In this document: one piece after another, positions 1 to 9,034 of the stretch
Position numbering within the stretch: the first letter of the stretch is position 1
Layout: each line of letters opens with the position of its first letter
Assembly (NCBI GenBank): GCA_902798915.1
Contig: CADBYM010000028.1
Coordinates: 1 to 64,000 of the forward strand
Direction: 5' to 3'
DNA: 64,000 nucleotides
Origin: an uncultured Coriobacteriaceae bacterium
Lineage (GTDB): Bacteria > Actinomycetota > Coriobacteriia > Coriobacteriales > Atopobiaceae
Translations under genes and position numbers: made by a program
The notes under the pieces: generated by a model
The model's input: the letters and a program-made list of their open reading frames with translations, nothing else
Databases searched by the model: none
Told to the model about the DNA's origin: nothing

Positions 1-3000
1 TCGGCAGGCCGATGTACGTAATGGTCTGGTTGGCCTTGAGCGTAGCTTCCGCGCTCCAGGTGCTGTCGTGGTTGTTGGTGAAGGTGACGGTCTCGGGCGT
101 CGTGGTCTCGCCGCCCTCGGTGATTTGTGTCTCGACCTCGAAGCTCTCGGCGTTGGCGTCGGCGTACCATGCGGGCACGTTCCTCAGCTGGACCGTGTAC
201 TTGAACTCAGTGGCAAGCGCCTTCTCGTCCTTGGCGATGGACGCGTCGAGCAGCTTGGTGAGCGAGAGGTTGCGAATCTCGTGGTCGATCACGTCGGTGG
301 CGAGGGCGGCGTTGTTGTCGTCCTTCGCGAAGGTGAGCTCAATTGCGCCCTCCGCAACCTTGCCATTGAGGCCGGTGAGAATCTTCGAGCGAGACTCGGG
401 GATTGCACCCTCGTCGCCTTCAACCGTGGCGCCCCACTCGCCGTGCTCAGCCGTAACGGTGAACTCAATCGGGTTGATGGTCGCGTAGCCTGTGGGTGCC
501 TTCGTCTCGGTGAGGACGTAGGTACCGTCATCGAGGCCCTTGGCATAGAAGGCATTGCCGTCGACCGCGAGCGCGACCTCCTCAGGCGCGTCGCCGGAGC
601 GCTTCTTCTCGAGCTTGAACTCGGCGCCCTCGAGCTTGGTTCCGGCCGGGGTGAGCTTGCTCACGTTGAGTCCGTAGGTGAAGGCGATGACATAGTCCCA
701 CGAGGTGTGCCTCTCGTCCTCGCTGGGCTGGCCCTGATCGTCCGTGCTGGGGTTGCTGCTGTAGGTGAGCCTGGCAGCGTTGACGTTGCCCTCCCTGCCG
801 AGTACGGCGGATTCGTTGAGGATTGCGTCGAACTCGACCACGACCACCGCCTCGTCGTAGCCATCGGTGCTAGCCGCGACGACGCCGTCACCTGCACCCC
901 AGCGGAGCGTCAGCGCGAAGCCGTGGACCTTACCGTCCTCGCCCGCGTCGTCCTTGTCGAGCTTGTAATTCTCCTTGGCAACGGGCGTCTCGACGTCGTG
1001 GCCTTCCGCGTCCTTCGTCACGACCTTGACGGCAGTGATGTTCGCGAAGTCGAGCGAGCTCTCCATCTTGTCGGTGAAGGTGAGATGGTACTCCCTGTAT
1101 GCGGACGCATCGTCGGGCAACGTGGCCTTGAGCTGATAAGGAACCGCGTCGCCGATGTCATAGTCGGCGCTGTCCTGCCAGCCGCTCGTCTCGCCAGTGG
1201 AATCGTTGACGTCCTTGATCTTCTTCTCGAACTCAGGCTTATCGGGCGTGTAGGTGTTCGTGAAGACGGCCGCGCCAACGTTGGGCTCGCCGTAGTCCAC
1301 GGTGGCGAGCAGCTCGTGCGTCTCGCGGTCCTCTGCAACGATGACGTCGACGGTGCGCGTCGTGGAGTCGTAGGTCATATGATTGGCGCTGCCCGGCGTC
1401 TCGGTGATCCTGTACTGGTAGCCGCCCGGCTTCTTGAAGGTGATGGTGCCGAAGGACCCCGTGTGGTCCTCGCCTGAGTTGTCCTTGGTGAGCCTGACCG
1501 TCGTGGTCTGGGGCATGGCGTTCTTGTCCGGATTGTATCGGTCCGGCTCAAGCGTGAAGGTGAACTCGTCGCCGTCGAGCCAGTCGCGGCCGTCGATGAC
1601 CTTCCGGACGTTGATCTGCGCCTCGCCCACGGTGGTGTGGTAGTTCTTGAAGACGTGACGGTTCTCGCCGACGGGCTGCTCGGTGAAGCCGATGTTTCCC
1701 TTGCCGTCATCGGTGACGGTCACCTTGACGCTGTAGGCATGCTCGTCGTATACGATCTGGTCCTCGCCCGTGTTCGTCTCGGTGACCACGTAGGTATAGG
1801 TCTTTCCGACGTCGCGCTGGTCATACGCAATCGCGTCGAAGGTGACTTCGCCGTTCCTATCGTTGGTCGCGCTGATATGGTCGCGCGCATCGGCCGCCGA
1901 GAGCGGGACGCCGTTGGGTCGCGCGAGAACGAACTTGAACTCGCCCACCTCAAGGTCATTGCCCGTGAGCTCCTTCGTGACCTTGATCGCATGCTTGCCG
2001 CTTACCTTGTAGGCGTTGGTGAAGGTGGCCTCGTCGACGTCCTTGTCGTTCTTCCGATAGGTCGCCGTGGCGGTTAGCTCGCCGTCGTCCTTGGCGAGGG
2101 TGACGGTGGCCGCGATGACGTCGGAATCGTAGGTGATGTAGCTCTTGTCGCCCTTGACCTCCTTGATCTGGTACGTGAACGAACCCTTATCGAGGTCGGA
2201 GTAGGCGAAGGAGAGGTCCTTGAAGGTGACCTTGCCGTCGGCATCGTTCGTCGCCTCGTCGATTACCTTGCCGTCGGCATCGAGCAGCTGGAAGGTGAAC
2301 TCACCGGCCTTGAGGTTGCCGTTCTTGAGGACCTTGCGCGCCCGGAGCGCGATGGTGGTCGCAACGTCGCGCCGGTTCGTGAAGGTGGCCTCGCTCTCCT
2401 GCGCGGAGACGATCGTACCCTCGACGCCCTCGGACTCCTCCTCCACCTGCACGAAGCCGGCGGTCTCGCCCTCGCTGAGCGCGTACCGCGTACCGTCGGG
2501 CAGGCTGCCAATGGTAATGGTCTCGTCGGCGTGAATCTTGAGCTCGTCACCGCTCTTGACGGTGCCTCCCTCGACGCCGTCGCGGTCGCTCGTCCAAGCG
2601 AACTCGCCCTCGAGCGCGTCGCCGCGCGCATCGGTGAGGGTCACCGTCACCGGGAACTCGGCGTCGGCCACCTCGCCACCGGGGTTGGCCAGCATCTTGC
2701 GAATCTTCAGCGAGCCGGGCTTCTTGGTGTTCGTGATGGTGTCGGCCTCGGGCGCGTAGGTGACCATGGACTCGAGCGTCCCGTTGCCGAGGTCTCTGGC
2801 CTCGACGGTCGCGGTGATGACATTGTCGGAGTACTCGACGGTCTCGTCCGGGCCTGCGGCCTCCTTGATGTAGTAGGTGTAGGTGCCGGCCTCCTCGAGC
2901 GTGATCGGGTCGAAGACGACCTCGGCGCGGCCGTCGGTCGCGGGGCCGTTGGACTGGACCCGAATTGGGACGCCCTCGCAGTCCTTGTTGTCGTACACCT

Positions 3001-6000
3001 CGAAGCTGAACTGGCCCTCCTCGATATCGCCACCGTCGAAGGCCTTGTACGCCTTGAGCGATACGAGCCCATGGGAGGAGTATTTGTTCTCGAAGATGGT
3101 CGTCTTGCTTCGGTCCATCACGCCGGATGCGTTCTCGTCCTCCGACTCAAGCGCCCAGCCGGCGGGGATGTTCGTCTCGGTGACCTGATAGCGCGTGCCC
3201 TCGGGAAGGTTCTGCAGCAGCACGATGCCGGGCTCGACCTTGGTGAGCGTGAGCTTGCCGACGGCGGCCGTCATCGTGCCCGAGCCCTCGTAGGCAACCT
3301 TGGACGTCTCCTCCGCGGAGAGCGGCTGGCCGAGCTCGTTCGTGAGCGCCACGTCGAAGCTGAACTTCGGGCTCGCACCCTCGGGCTTGCCCTCGACGAC
3401 CTTCCGGACGGAGAGCGTGTAGGTGGTCGGCTGGACCTCCCTATATATATTAGTAAGGGTCGCATCGCTCGGCGAATAGGTCACCTCGGTCTTGAGGTAC
3501 TTCTTGCCCCTGTCGTTAGTGTCTTCCGTAGCCTTGACGGTCGCCGTTATCGGCTCGGAGGCGTACGTCATGCCCGCCTCGGTCCCCGCAACCTCCTGGA
3601 TGGTGTACGTATGGGTCCCCTCCGTGGTCAAGGTGAGCTCTCTGAACTCGACCTTGCCGTCGGCGTCGTTCGTGGCGGTCTGCAGCAGGGTGCCGTCCGT
3701 GCCCTCGCCCTCGTACAGGCGGAAGCTGAAATCACCCGCCTCGAGGTCGCGCCCTTCGAGCACCTTCGTTGCCTCGAGCTTGACCGTGCCCTTGAGGTCA
3801 GACTCGTCCTTCCTGTTGGTGAAGCTGGCCGTGGAAGTCTCCGTCGGCCGGATGGTGCCGGTGGTGTCGCTCGTCTGGACGAGCTTCCAGCCGTCGGGAG
3901 TCTCCTCCCACACCTCGTAGGAGGCGCCGGCCGGGATCTGGTCCGCGAGCACCGCGCGCTCGTTGCCGTGCAGCTTGATGGTGAACTCGCCGTTGCTGGA
4001 GGTCGCCGTCGTGTCCGCATCGCCCCAGATGGCGGTGAGGGTCAGCGTCTGGCCACCTTCGATCGCATCGCCTGGGATGGTCTCGCCAAGGTCGTAGTCT
4101 TTATCACCGTCGCCGTCAGCGTCCCAGCCCGTAACCACGTGCTTGAACCAGTAGAACGTCGGCTTTGCGAGCTTGTGGTCCTGGCCCACCTTGACGTTCT
4201 GAGAAGCCATGCTGCCCGAGGCACCCGCAGCCGCATCGGCGTCCGAGAGCTGGTAGTCAATCTTGTAGGCGTTGTAGTCCCATTTGGCATACAGCGTCAA
4301 TTCGTAGGTGATGACGCCAGTTCGCTGGAACCCTGCCGAGGTGTTGGTCAGTGGCCACGATGGAATGCCCGTTATCCACGAACCCTCAGGAATGCTCTCT
4401 CCATCCTTCAGCAGTCTGAGCAAAGGCGTGCCATTCAATGGCGAGTTGTTGTTGAGACTTACGAGCCTCAGGGTTTCGCCATCGCCAATGGTGTATTGCT
4501 CGTTTGTGCCTTGCGGAGACCCCATCCAGCCGTCAAACACGGCCATGTCTTTGGTGAACGTGTTGCGCGGAAGGTCAAACGCGTTGGAAGCACGGCGGTC
4601 GCTGCTGTATCCCTGAACGCTCGTTCCCGGATAGGTCAGGTCGTTTCGGATGGCTTCAATCTCGTAGTCGGCCATCGTACCCGTTCCGCCATTTGCATCG
4701 AAGTGAATCGTGTGGATGGCCGGGGTCCACACCCACGTGCCCTCGAGTTCGGGTCCCGGGAGCGTTTTTATCGCCGATGGCGGCATCATGGTATTGCCAA
4801 CAGTCGAACCGCTGCCAGTCTTGTGCGTCCAGAATCCCGAGAAGGTTGGTGTGGGCGATTCGGGCAGCCCCGTATCGATATTCTTAAAACTGAGGGTTGG
4901 TCCAAACGTAACGCTCGACAAGCTATACATGTATTTAAACAAGTCATAAGGATAAGCATTGGGTCCAAGGCTCCACGTGCTCAGGTCGAGGGACGTAATA
5001 GACCTGCAGTTGTAGAACATGTCATGCATGTCAGTCACTTTGGACATGTCAAAGCTACTTACGTCGAGACTCTTGAGAGATGTGCAGCCATTGAACATGT
5101 TGTACATCTGGGTCACGTTTTGTGTTTGGAATCCGCTGATGTTCAGGTCGGTAAGTGAACTGCAATATAGGAACATACCCGACATGTCCTTCACCGAAGA
5201 GACATCAAATTGGCTCAGATCAAGCGATATAAGGGATTCGCAGCTGCTAAACATGGTGGAAGTGGTAGTGATCTTGCTATTGCTCAGTACTGGGAGCGTG
5301 AGCGAAGTAAGCAATCTGCAGCTGCTAAACATGTAACTGGCATCTGTCACGTTAGACATATCCAGCTTGCTCACGTCAAGCGTAGTGAGCTTAGAACAGC
5401 TAGCGAACATGCTACTCATGTTCGTCACGCTCGAGGTCACGAGCCCGCTCACGTCGAGCTCGGTCAGGCCGGAGCAGGAATTGAACATGCCAGCCATGTT
5501 CGTCACGCTCGATGTGTCGAACCCGCTCACGTCGAGCTCGGTCAGGCCGGAGCAGGAATTGAACATGCCAGCCATGTTCGTCACGCTCGATGTGTCGAAC
5601 CCGCTCACGTCGAGGGACGTAAGCTTGGAGCACCTTCCGAACATATAAGCCATGTTCGTTGCCTCTGAGGTGTCGAACCGGCTCAAGTCAACAGAAGTCA
5701 TGTTCGAACATTCAAAGAAGAGCCCTTTTATAGAGTTCTTGCACTTGATGGTGCAACCATCGGGCACAACGACCGATTTGATGTTCCTCTTCTGCGCCGA
5801 CCAAGGTGCCGGGTCCGACGGATACTCGTTGTCATCTTTCAGCGTCAGCGCTCCCTCCGTTCCGCTGATGGGCCTAATAGTTAGGACGCCGTCATCGTCT
5901 ACCGTCCACTCGATGGACGAATCGAAGTCCGTGTATTGCTGCCAGTCCGTCGCCGCATACGCCGTCGTGGGGGTAAAGAGGCCGATGAGAAGGTCAATCG

Positions 6001-9000
6001 GGCTGCCAATCCTGCTGGCGGCCTTGCCCGCCGTACCGCCGCCAAATCCGGTAGTTTGAACCTGCTCGAGGTCGTACTCGTAGGCCGCGTCCGGTTCGAC
6101 GTTGTCGCCGGTCAGCTTCACGTGGAAGGTGAACTCTTGGCTGGGGTCGTCACTCTCGCCCTGGACGCGCTTCTCGATGGCGAGGCTGCCGGGCTTGAGT
6201 TTGTTCACGAAGACGGGCAGGGTGTCAGTCTCCTCGTTGCGAACCTCGAAGTGCTGGTTCAACACGCCAATGGCTGTGGTCGCCTCCGCGTTTGCCTCAG
6301 AGTAGTCGTATATGTACGTGGTAGGATAGTTGGAATTACTACTATCATCCGCATAAGTGACATACACTTTGCCGTTGCCAATCTTCTCCGCCGCATTGTC
6401 GCGCAGTTCAATGTAATACAAGGCAACGTTATTTCCACTAATGCTATCGATATCTGCAACGTCTAGCTGCGTGTCAAAGACTTCGCTGAGCCACCTCGCG
6501 GCGTCTTCCTTTGTCATGATGTCTCCGGGATTCAATTCCGGATCACACACATAATAGCGACCGCTGTTGATGAAGTTCCAACAGTAGGTCTGCTTCTCTA
6601 CGTTAGTCGCCGCAGCCCACGTAATTGGCCCATCATCCACAGCGACTATGTTGGCGTTCCCCTGCGCGCAAGTGAGCGTGCCGTCGCCGTTGTCGACCAC
6701 GGTCACTTGGTAGCCGAACTTGGCGTCGGAGTAGGCCACGGTGTCGTCGTCGCCCGGCACCTCGCTGGCCATGTAGTAGTACGTGTTGCCCGCGTCGGCC
6801 TCGGTGTAGTCAATCTCGTCGAAGTGGATGACGCCCTTGTCGTCGTTCTTGGCGGTGGCATTCGTAGGCATGGGCACCTTGTCGGCCTCGATAGCGTTGC
6901 CCTCCGCGTCCTCGCCGCGCACGGCCTCGAGCTTGAAGGTGAACTCGTCCTCCTGGAGCTCGCGGTCGAGGCCGCCGGTGTCGAGGACCTTCCAGGCGGT
7001 GAGACTGGTCTTGCCCTTGGCATGGTACTCGTTTTGGAACTTGACCTCGTCCTCGCCGTACGTGACGGTGGACCCGATTGTCCCGTCGCCCTTGTCCACG
7101 AGCGTGACGGTCGCCTCGAACTCGGTCAGGTCGTAGGTGTAGCCCTTGTAGACGTAACCGCCGTCGACCTCCTCGGCTTCCTCGGGCACGATCTCCTTGA
7201 TGGTGTAGTGCAGCTCCGCCCTGCCGTCCTCGCCGAGGTCGGCGACGGTGAAGTTGAGGGCGCCGAAGGTCACGGAGCCGTCCGCGCGGTTGGTGGCGGG
7301 TTGGACCACCTTGCCGTTCTCGTCGTACAGCCTAAACCCAAACTTGTTGTTCTTGAGCTTCGCGCCCTTGAGCGCCTTCTGCGCCCGAAGGGTCACACTT
7401 GCCTTTGCCTCGTACGTGTTGCTGTACATGATTCTGCGCGTTGCGTTTTGGCGCACAATGGTGCTCTTAACGTTACCTCCTAGCGTGGTGAACCCTTCGT
7501 ATTCGTGTTCGACGAAGGTTACACGCGTTCTGTGTGGCAGCTCCTTGATGGTGACGGTCTCATCGGCCTTGAGCTTGAGGGTATCGCCGCTCTTGACTTT
7601 GCCAGTCGCTCCAGTACTGGACTCGTAGTCGTAGCTATCCGAGAGAGGCTCGTACGCGCCGGTTTCAAGAGGAACGTCAAGCGTAACGTCGAATTCGTAT
7701 TCCATATCTTTCTCGACGCGCGTCACGTCGTAGACCTTCTTTGTAATTGCCACGTCACCGAACGGATGATAGGTGTTCGTGAGATCCGTGCCGGTAGCCA
7801 CGCTCGCGTAGGCGCCGCTGGGATCGTCCTCCTTGACGGTGTAGTCAATCTCTCTTCCGTTCTCGTACTTGTACAGGCCGGTGAAGGTGTAGGTCGGCCA
7901 CACCAGCTGCGTCACGGCGGGCTCGTCGGCCGTGGCCTCTTCCACGACTTCCTCCCTCGGCTCAATGCGTTTGGTCTTGAGCAACTTCCCATTGGCGTAG
8001 AGCTGCACGTCAATGTACTCAGGCCGCGTGCTCGGGTCGTCCTCGTCGCCCTCCCACGTCTTGGTGCCACTGACGCTCGTGAGCTCGGGCGCATGGCGGT
8101 TGGTAACGATGAAGCCGTCGTCGGCCGTCCCGCTCACCACTGCCTTGTAGCCCACAGGCACATCTTCGGCAGCCTCGATCACACGGTAGGTGATACTCTG
8201 GCCCGTAGCGTCAGTGTAAGGCAGGTTATTGAACGTGTCCGTCCAGTCGTTCTGGTCGCTCAGCGTGCGGGTATTGCCGTTGTTGCCCACGACCTCAGCG
8301 CCAGCGGGCTCGCCATTGGCCAGCAGCGTCACCCTCACTGAGTCGGTGCGCTTTCCGTCGCGGTTGTCGTCATCGTCCCACACCTTGGTGACGGGCACCC
8401 CATATTCCTTGAGGCCCACCTTCGTGTAGTCGAAGCGAATGAAGTCGAGGGTGGACTCTGCCGTGTCGTTGAAGTCGTCCTGCGCGTTGACGGAGCGGGA
8501 GACTAGGTAGACATTGTTGTAGGCGTGAGCGTCGGCCGCGATGTAGTCACGCGCGGACCCCTTGGCATCGGTGTCCTGGTAGAACTTGGTGACCTTCTCG
8601 TAGGCGTCCCACTGCTCGGTGCCCCACGGCGCGTGCATGCGGACGTAGGCCGTGATCGTCGTACCCGGCTGCAGGATGAAGTCCTCCTTGTTCTTCGTCT
8701 TCGAGCAGTCGATCGCAATCGCGTGGACGTCCTTGAGGTCGCCCGTGTACTTGTCGGCCTCGACCCAGATGTCGCGGTTGGAGATGTTGATGTTGTGGGC
8801 GTTGGACCGACGGGCGTTGTTGTCGTCGGAGAGGTGGAGGTCCTGCTCGGTCGAGTAGTAGAGCACGGGGTCGCACCCGGCTTCCCTGATCTGCTCCAAG
8901 TCGACGCTCACGAACTCGCCGCGCCAGCGCGGGGCGTCGATGTCGGCGTCGTCGTTGCCGTCCACCGCGTAGTAGTTCTCGAGCGAGTCGTAGAGCACCA

Positions 9001-9034
9001 GGTCCTTGGACTTGGTGTTCGCGTCGCTCATCAT
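1..9034 (-). CDS. Giant Cna-B/isopeptide surface protein, C-terminal half of unit A (3' end outside window)
   Basis: The frame is open from the ATG at 9034 to the window edge (about 3,011 codons), so the C-terminus is not seen. The start is ATG-ATG (MMSDANTKSK), overlapping the stop of the upstream gene as ATGA, with no Shine-Dalgarno sequence and no signal peptide. Reading down the protein I see two Cna-B domains (about 8380-7760), several pilin isopeptide (FctA/Spy0128-like) domains with the DATNxxDGxVxF and YTIxE patterns, a BspA/DUF285 leucine-rich block (about 5760-4960), Listeria-Bacteroides type repeats (about 4700-4000), more isopeptide domains, a fimbrial D2-type domain (about 1250-770) and a SpaA-like domain (about 690-480). 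The family forms rigid surface stalks with Lys-Asn isopeptide bonds; adhesion is inferred. Same layout as the 3269-aa protein at 16586-26395. Lack of a signal peptide suggests it is the continuation of the protein encoded at 9031-13836. Confidence 0.9.
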   Translation of the reverse strand, partial: MMSDANTKSKDLVLYDSLENYYAVDGNDDADIDAPRWRGEFVSVDLEQIREAGCDPVLYYSTEQDLHLSDDNNARRSNAHNINISNRDIWVEADKYTGDLKDVHAIAIDCSKTKNKEDFILQPGTTITAYVRMHAPWGTEQWDAYEKVTKFYQDTDAKGSARDYIAADAHAYNNVYLVSRSVNAQDDFNDTAESTLDFIRFDYTKVGLKEYGVPVTKVWDDDDNRDGKRTDSVRVTLLANGEPAGAEVVGNNGNTRTLSDQNDWTDTFNNLPYTDATGQSITYRVIEAAEDVPVGYKAVVSGTADDGFIVTNRHAPELTSVSGTKTWEGDEDDPSTRPEYIDVQLYANGKLLKTKRIEPREEVVEEATADEPAVTQLVWPTYTFTGLYKYENGREIDYTVKEDDPSGAYASVATGTDLTNTYHPFGDVAITKKVYDVTRVEKDMEYEFDVTLDVPLETGAYEPLSDSYDYESSTGATGKVKSGDTLKLKADETVTIKELPHRTRVTFVEHEYEGFTTLGGNVKSTIVRQNATRRIMYSNTYEAKASVTLRAQKALKGAKLKNNKFGFRLYDENGKVVQPATNRADGSVTFGALNFTVADLGEDGRAELHYTIKEIVPEEAEEVDGGYVYKGYTYDLTEFEATVTLVDKGDGTIGSTVTYGEDEVKFQNEYHAKGKTSLTAWKVLDTGGLDRELQEDEFTFKLEAVRGEDAEGNAIEADKVPMPTNATAKNDDKGVIHFDEIDYTEADAGNTYYYMASEVPGDDDTVAYSDAKFGYQVTVVDNGDGTLTCAQGNANIVAVDDGPITWAAATNVEKQTYCWNFINSGRYYVCDPELNPGDIMTKEDAARWLSEVFDTQLDVADIDSISGNNVALYYIELRDNAAEKIGNGKVYVTYADDSSNSNYPTTYIYDYSEANAEATTAIGVLNQHFEVRNEETDTLPVFVNKLKPGSLAIEKRVQGESDDPSQEFTFHVKLTGDNVEPDAAYEYDLEQVQTTGFGGGTAGKAASRIGSPIDLLIGLFTPTTAYAATDWQQYTDFDSSIEWTVDDDGVLTIRPISGTEGALTLKDDNEYPSDPAPWSAQKRNIKSVVVPDGCTIKCKNSIKGLFFECSNMTSVDLSRFDTSEATNMAYMFGRCSKLTSLDVSGFDTSSVTNMAGMFNSCSGLTELDVSGFDTSSVTNMAGMFNSCSGLTELDVSGLVTSSVTNMSSMFASCSKLTTLDVSKLDMSNVTDASYMFSSCRLLTSLTLPVLSNSKITTTSTMFSSCESLISLDLSQFDVSSVKDMSGMFLYCSSLTDLNISGFQTQNVTQMYNMFNGCTSLKSLDVSSFDMSKVTDMHDMFYNCRSITSLDLSTWSLGPNAYPYDLFKYMYSLSSVTFGPTLSFKNIDTGLPESPTPTFSGFWTHKTGSGSTVGNTMMPPSAIKTLPGPELEGTWVWTPAIHTIHFDANGGTGTMADYEIEAIRNDLTYPGTSVQGYSSDRRASNAFDLPRNTFTKDMAVFDGWMGSPQGTNEQYTIGDGETLRLVSLNNNSPLNGTPLLRLLKDGESIPEGSWITGIPSWPLTNTSAGFQRTGVITYELTLYAKWDYNAYKIDYQLSDADAAAGASGSMASQNVKVGQDHKLAKPTFYWFKHVVTGWDADGDGDKDYDLGETIPGDAIEGGQTLTLTAIWGDADTTATSSNGEFTIKLHGNERAVLADQIPAGASYEVWEETPDGWKLVQTSDTTGTIRPTETSTASFTNRKDESDLKGTVKLEATKVLEGRDLEAGDFSFRLYEGEGTDGTLLQTATNDADGKVEFRELTLTTEGTHTYTIQEVAGTEAGMTYASEPITATVKATEDTNDRGKKYLKTEVTYSPSDATLTNIYREVQPTTYTLSVRKVVEGKPEGASPKFSFDVALTNELGQPLSAEETSKVAYEGSGTMTAAVGKLTLTKVEPGIVLLQNLPEGTRYQVTETNIPAGWALESEDENASGVMDRSKTTIFENKYSSHGLVSLKAYKAFDGGDIEEGQFSFEVYDNKDCEGVPIRVQSNGPATDGRAEVVFDPITLEEAGTYTYYIKEAAGPDETVEYSDNVITATVEARDLGNGTLESMVTYAPEADTITNTKKPGSLKIRKMLANPGGEVADAEFPVTVTLTDARGDALEGEFAWTSDRDGVEGGTVKSGDELKIHADETITIGSLPDGTRYALSEGETAGFVQVEEESEGVEGTIVSAQESEATFTNRRDVATTIALRARKVLKNGNLKAGEFTFQLLDADGKVIDEATNDADGKVTFKDLSFAYSDLDKGSFTYQIKEVKGDKSYITYDSDVIAATVTLAKDDGELTATATYRKNDKDVDEATFTNAYKVSGKHAIKVTKELTGNDLEVGEFKFVLARPNGVPLSAADARDHISATNDRNGEVTFDAIAYDQRDVGKTYTYVVTETNTGEDQIVYDEHAYSVKVTVTDDGKGNIGFTEQPVGENRHVFKNYHTTVGEAQINVRKVIDGRDWLDGDEFTFTLEPDRYNPDKNAMPQTTTVRLTKDNSGEDHTGSFGTITFKKPGGYQYRITETPGSANHMTYDSTTRTVDVIVAEDRETHELLATVDYGEPNVGAAVFTNTYTPDKPEFEKKIKDVNDSTGETSGWQDSADYDIGDAVPYQLKATLPDDASAYREYHLTFTDKMESSLDFANITAVKVVTKDAEGHDVETPVAKENYKLDKDDAGEDGKVHGFALTLRWGAGDGVVAASTDGYDEAVVVVEFDAILNESAVLGREGNVNAARLTYSSNPSTDDQGQPSEDERHTSWDYVIAFTYGLNVSKLTPAGTKLEGAEFKLEKKRSGDAPEEVALAVDGNAFYAKGLDDGTYVLTETKAPTGYATINPIEFTVTAEHGEWGATVEGDEGAIPESRSKILTGLNGKVAEGAIELTFAKDDNNAALATDVIDHEIRNLSLTKLLDASIAKDEKALATEFKYTVQLRNVPAWYADANAESFEVETQITEGGETTTPETVTFTNNHDSTWSAEATLKANQTITYIGLP
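5444..5599 (-). repeat. Perfect 78-bp tandem duplication in the leucine-rich block
   Basis: Two adjacent 78-bp copies (5444-5521 and 5522-5599) appear identical, and identity continues a few bases beyond. Each encodes one 26-residue BspA/DUF285 leucine-rich repeat (pattern LTELDVSGFDTSSVTNMAGM). Complete identity points to a recent in-frame slippage or unequal crossover that added one repeat to the surface protein. Confidence 0.9.

Noticed and set aside
2531..5158. Long open frame on the plus strand (875 codons)
   Set aside because: Antisense to the giant surface protein; low-complexity Leu/Val/Arg composition, no ribosome site, no family features. An effect of GC-rich codon use.
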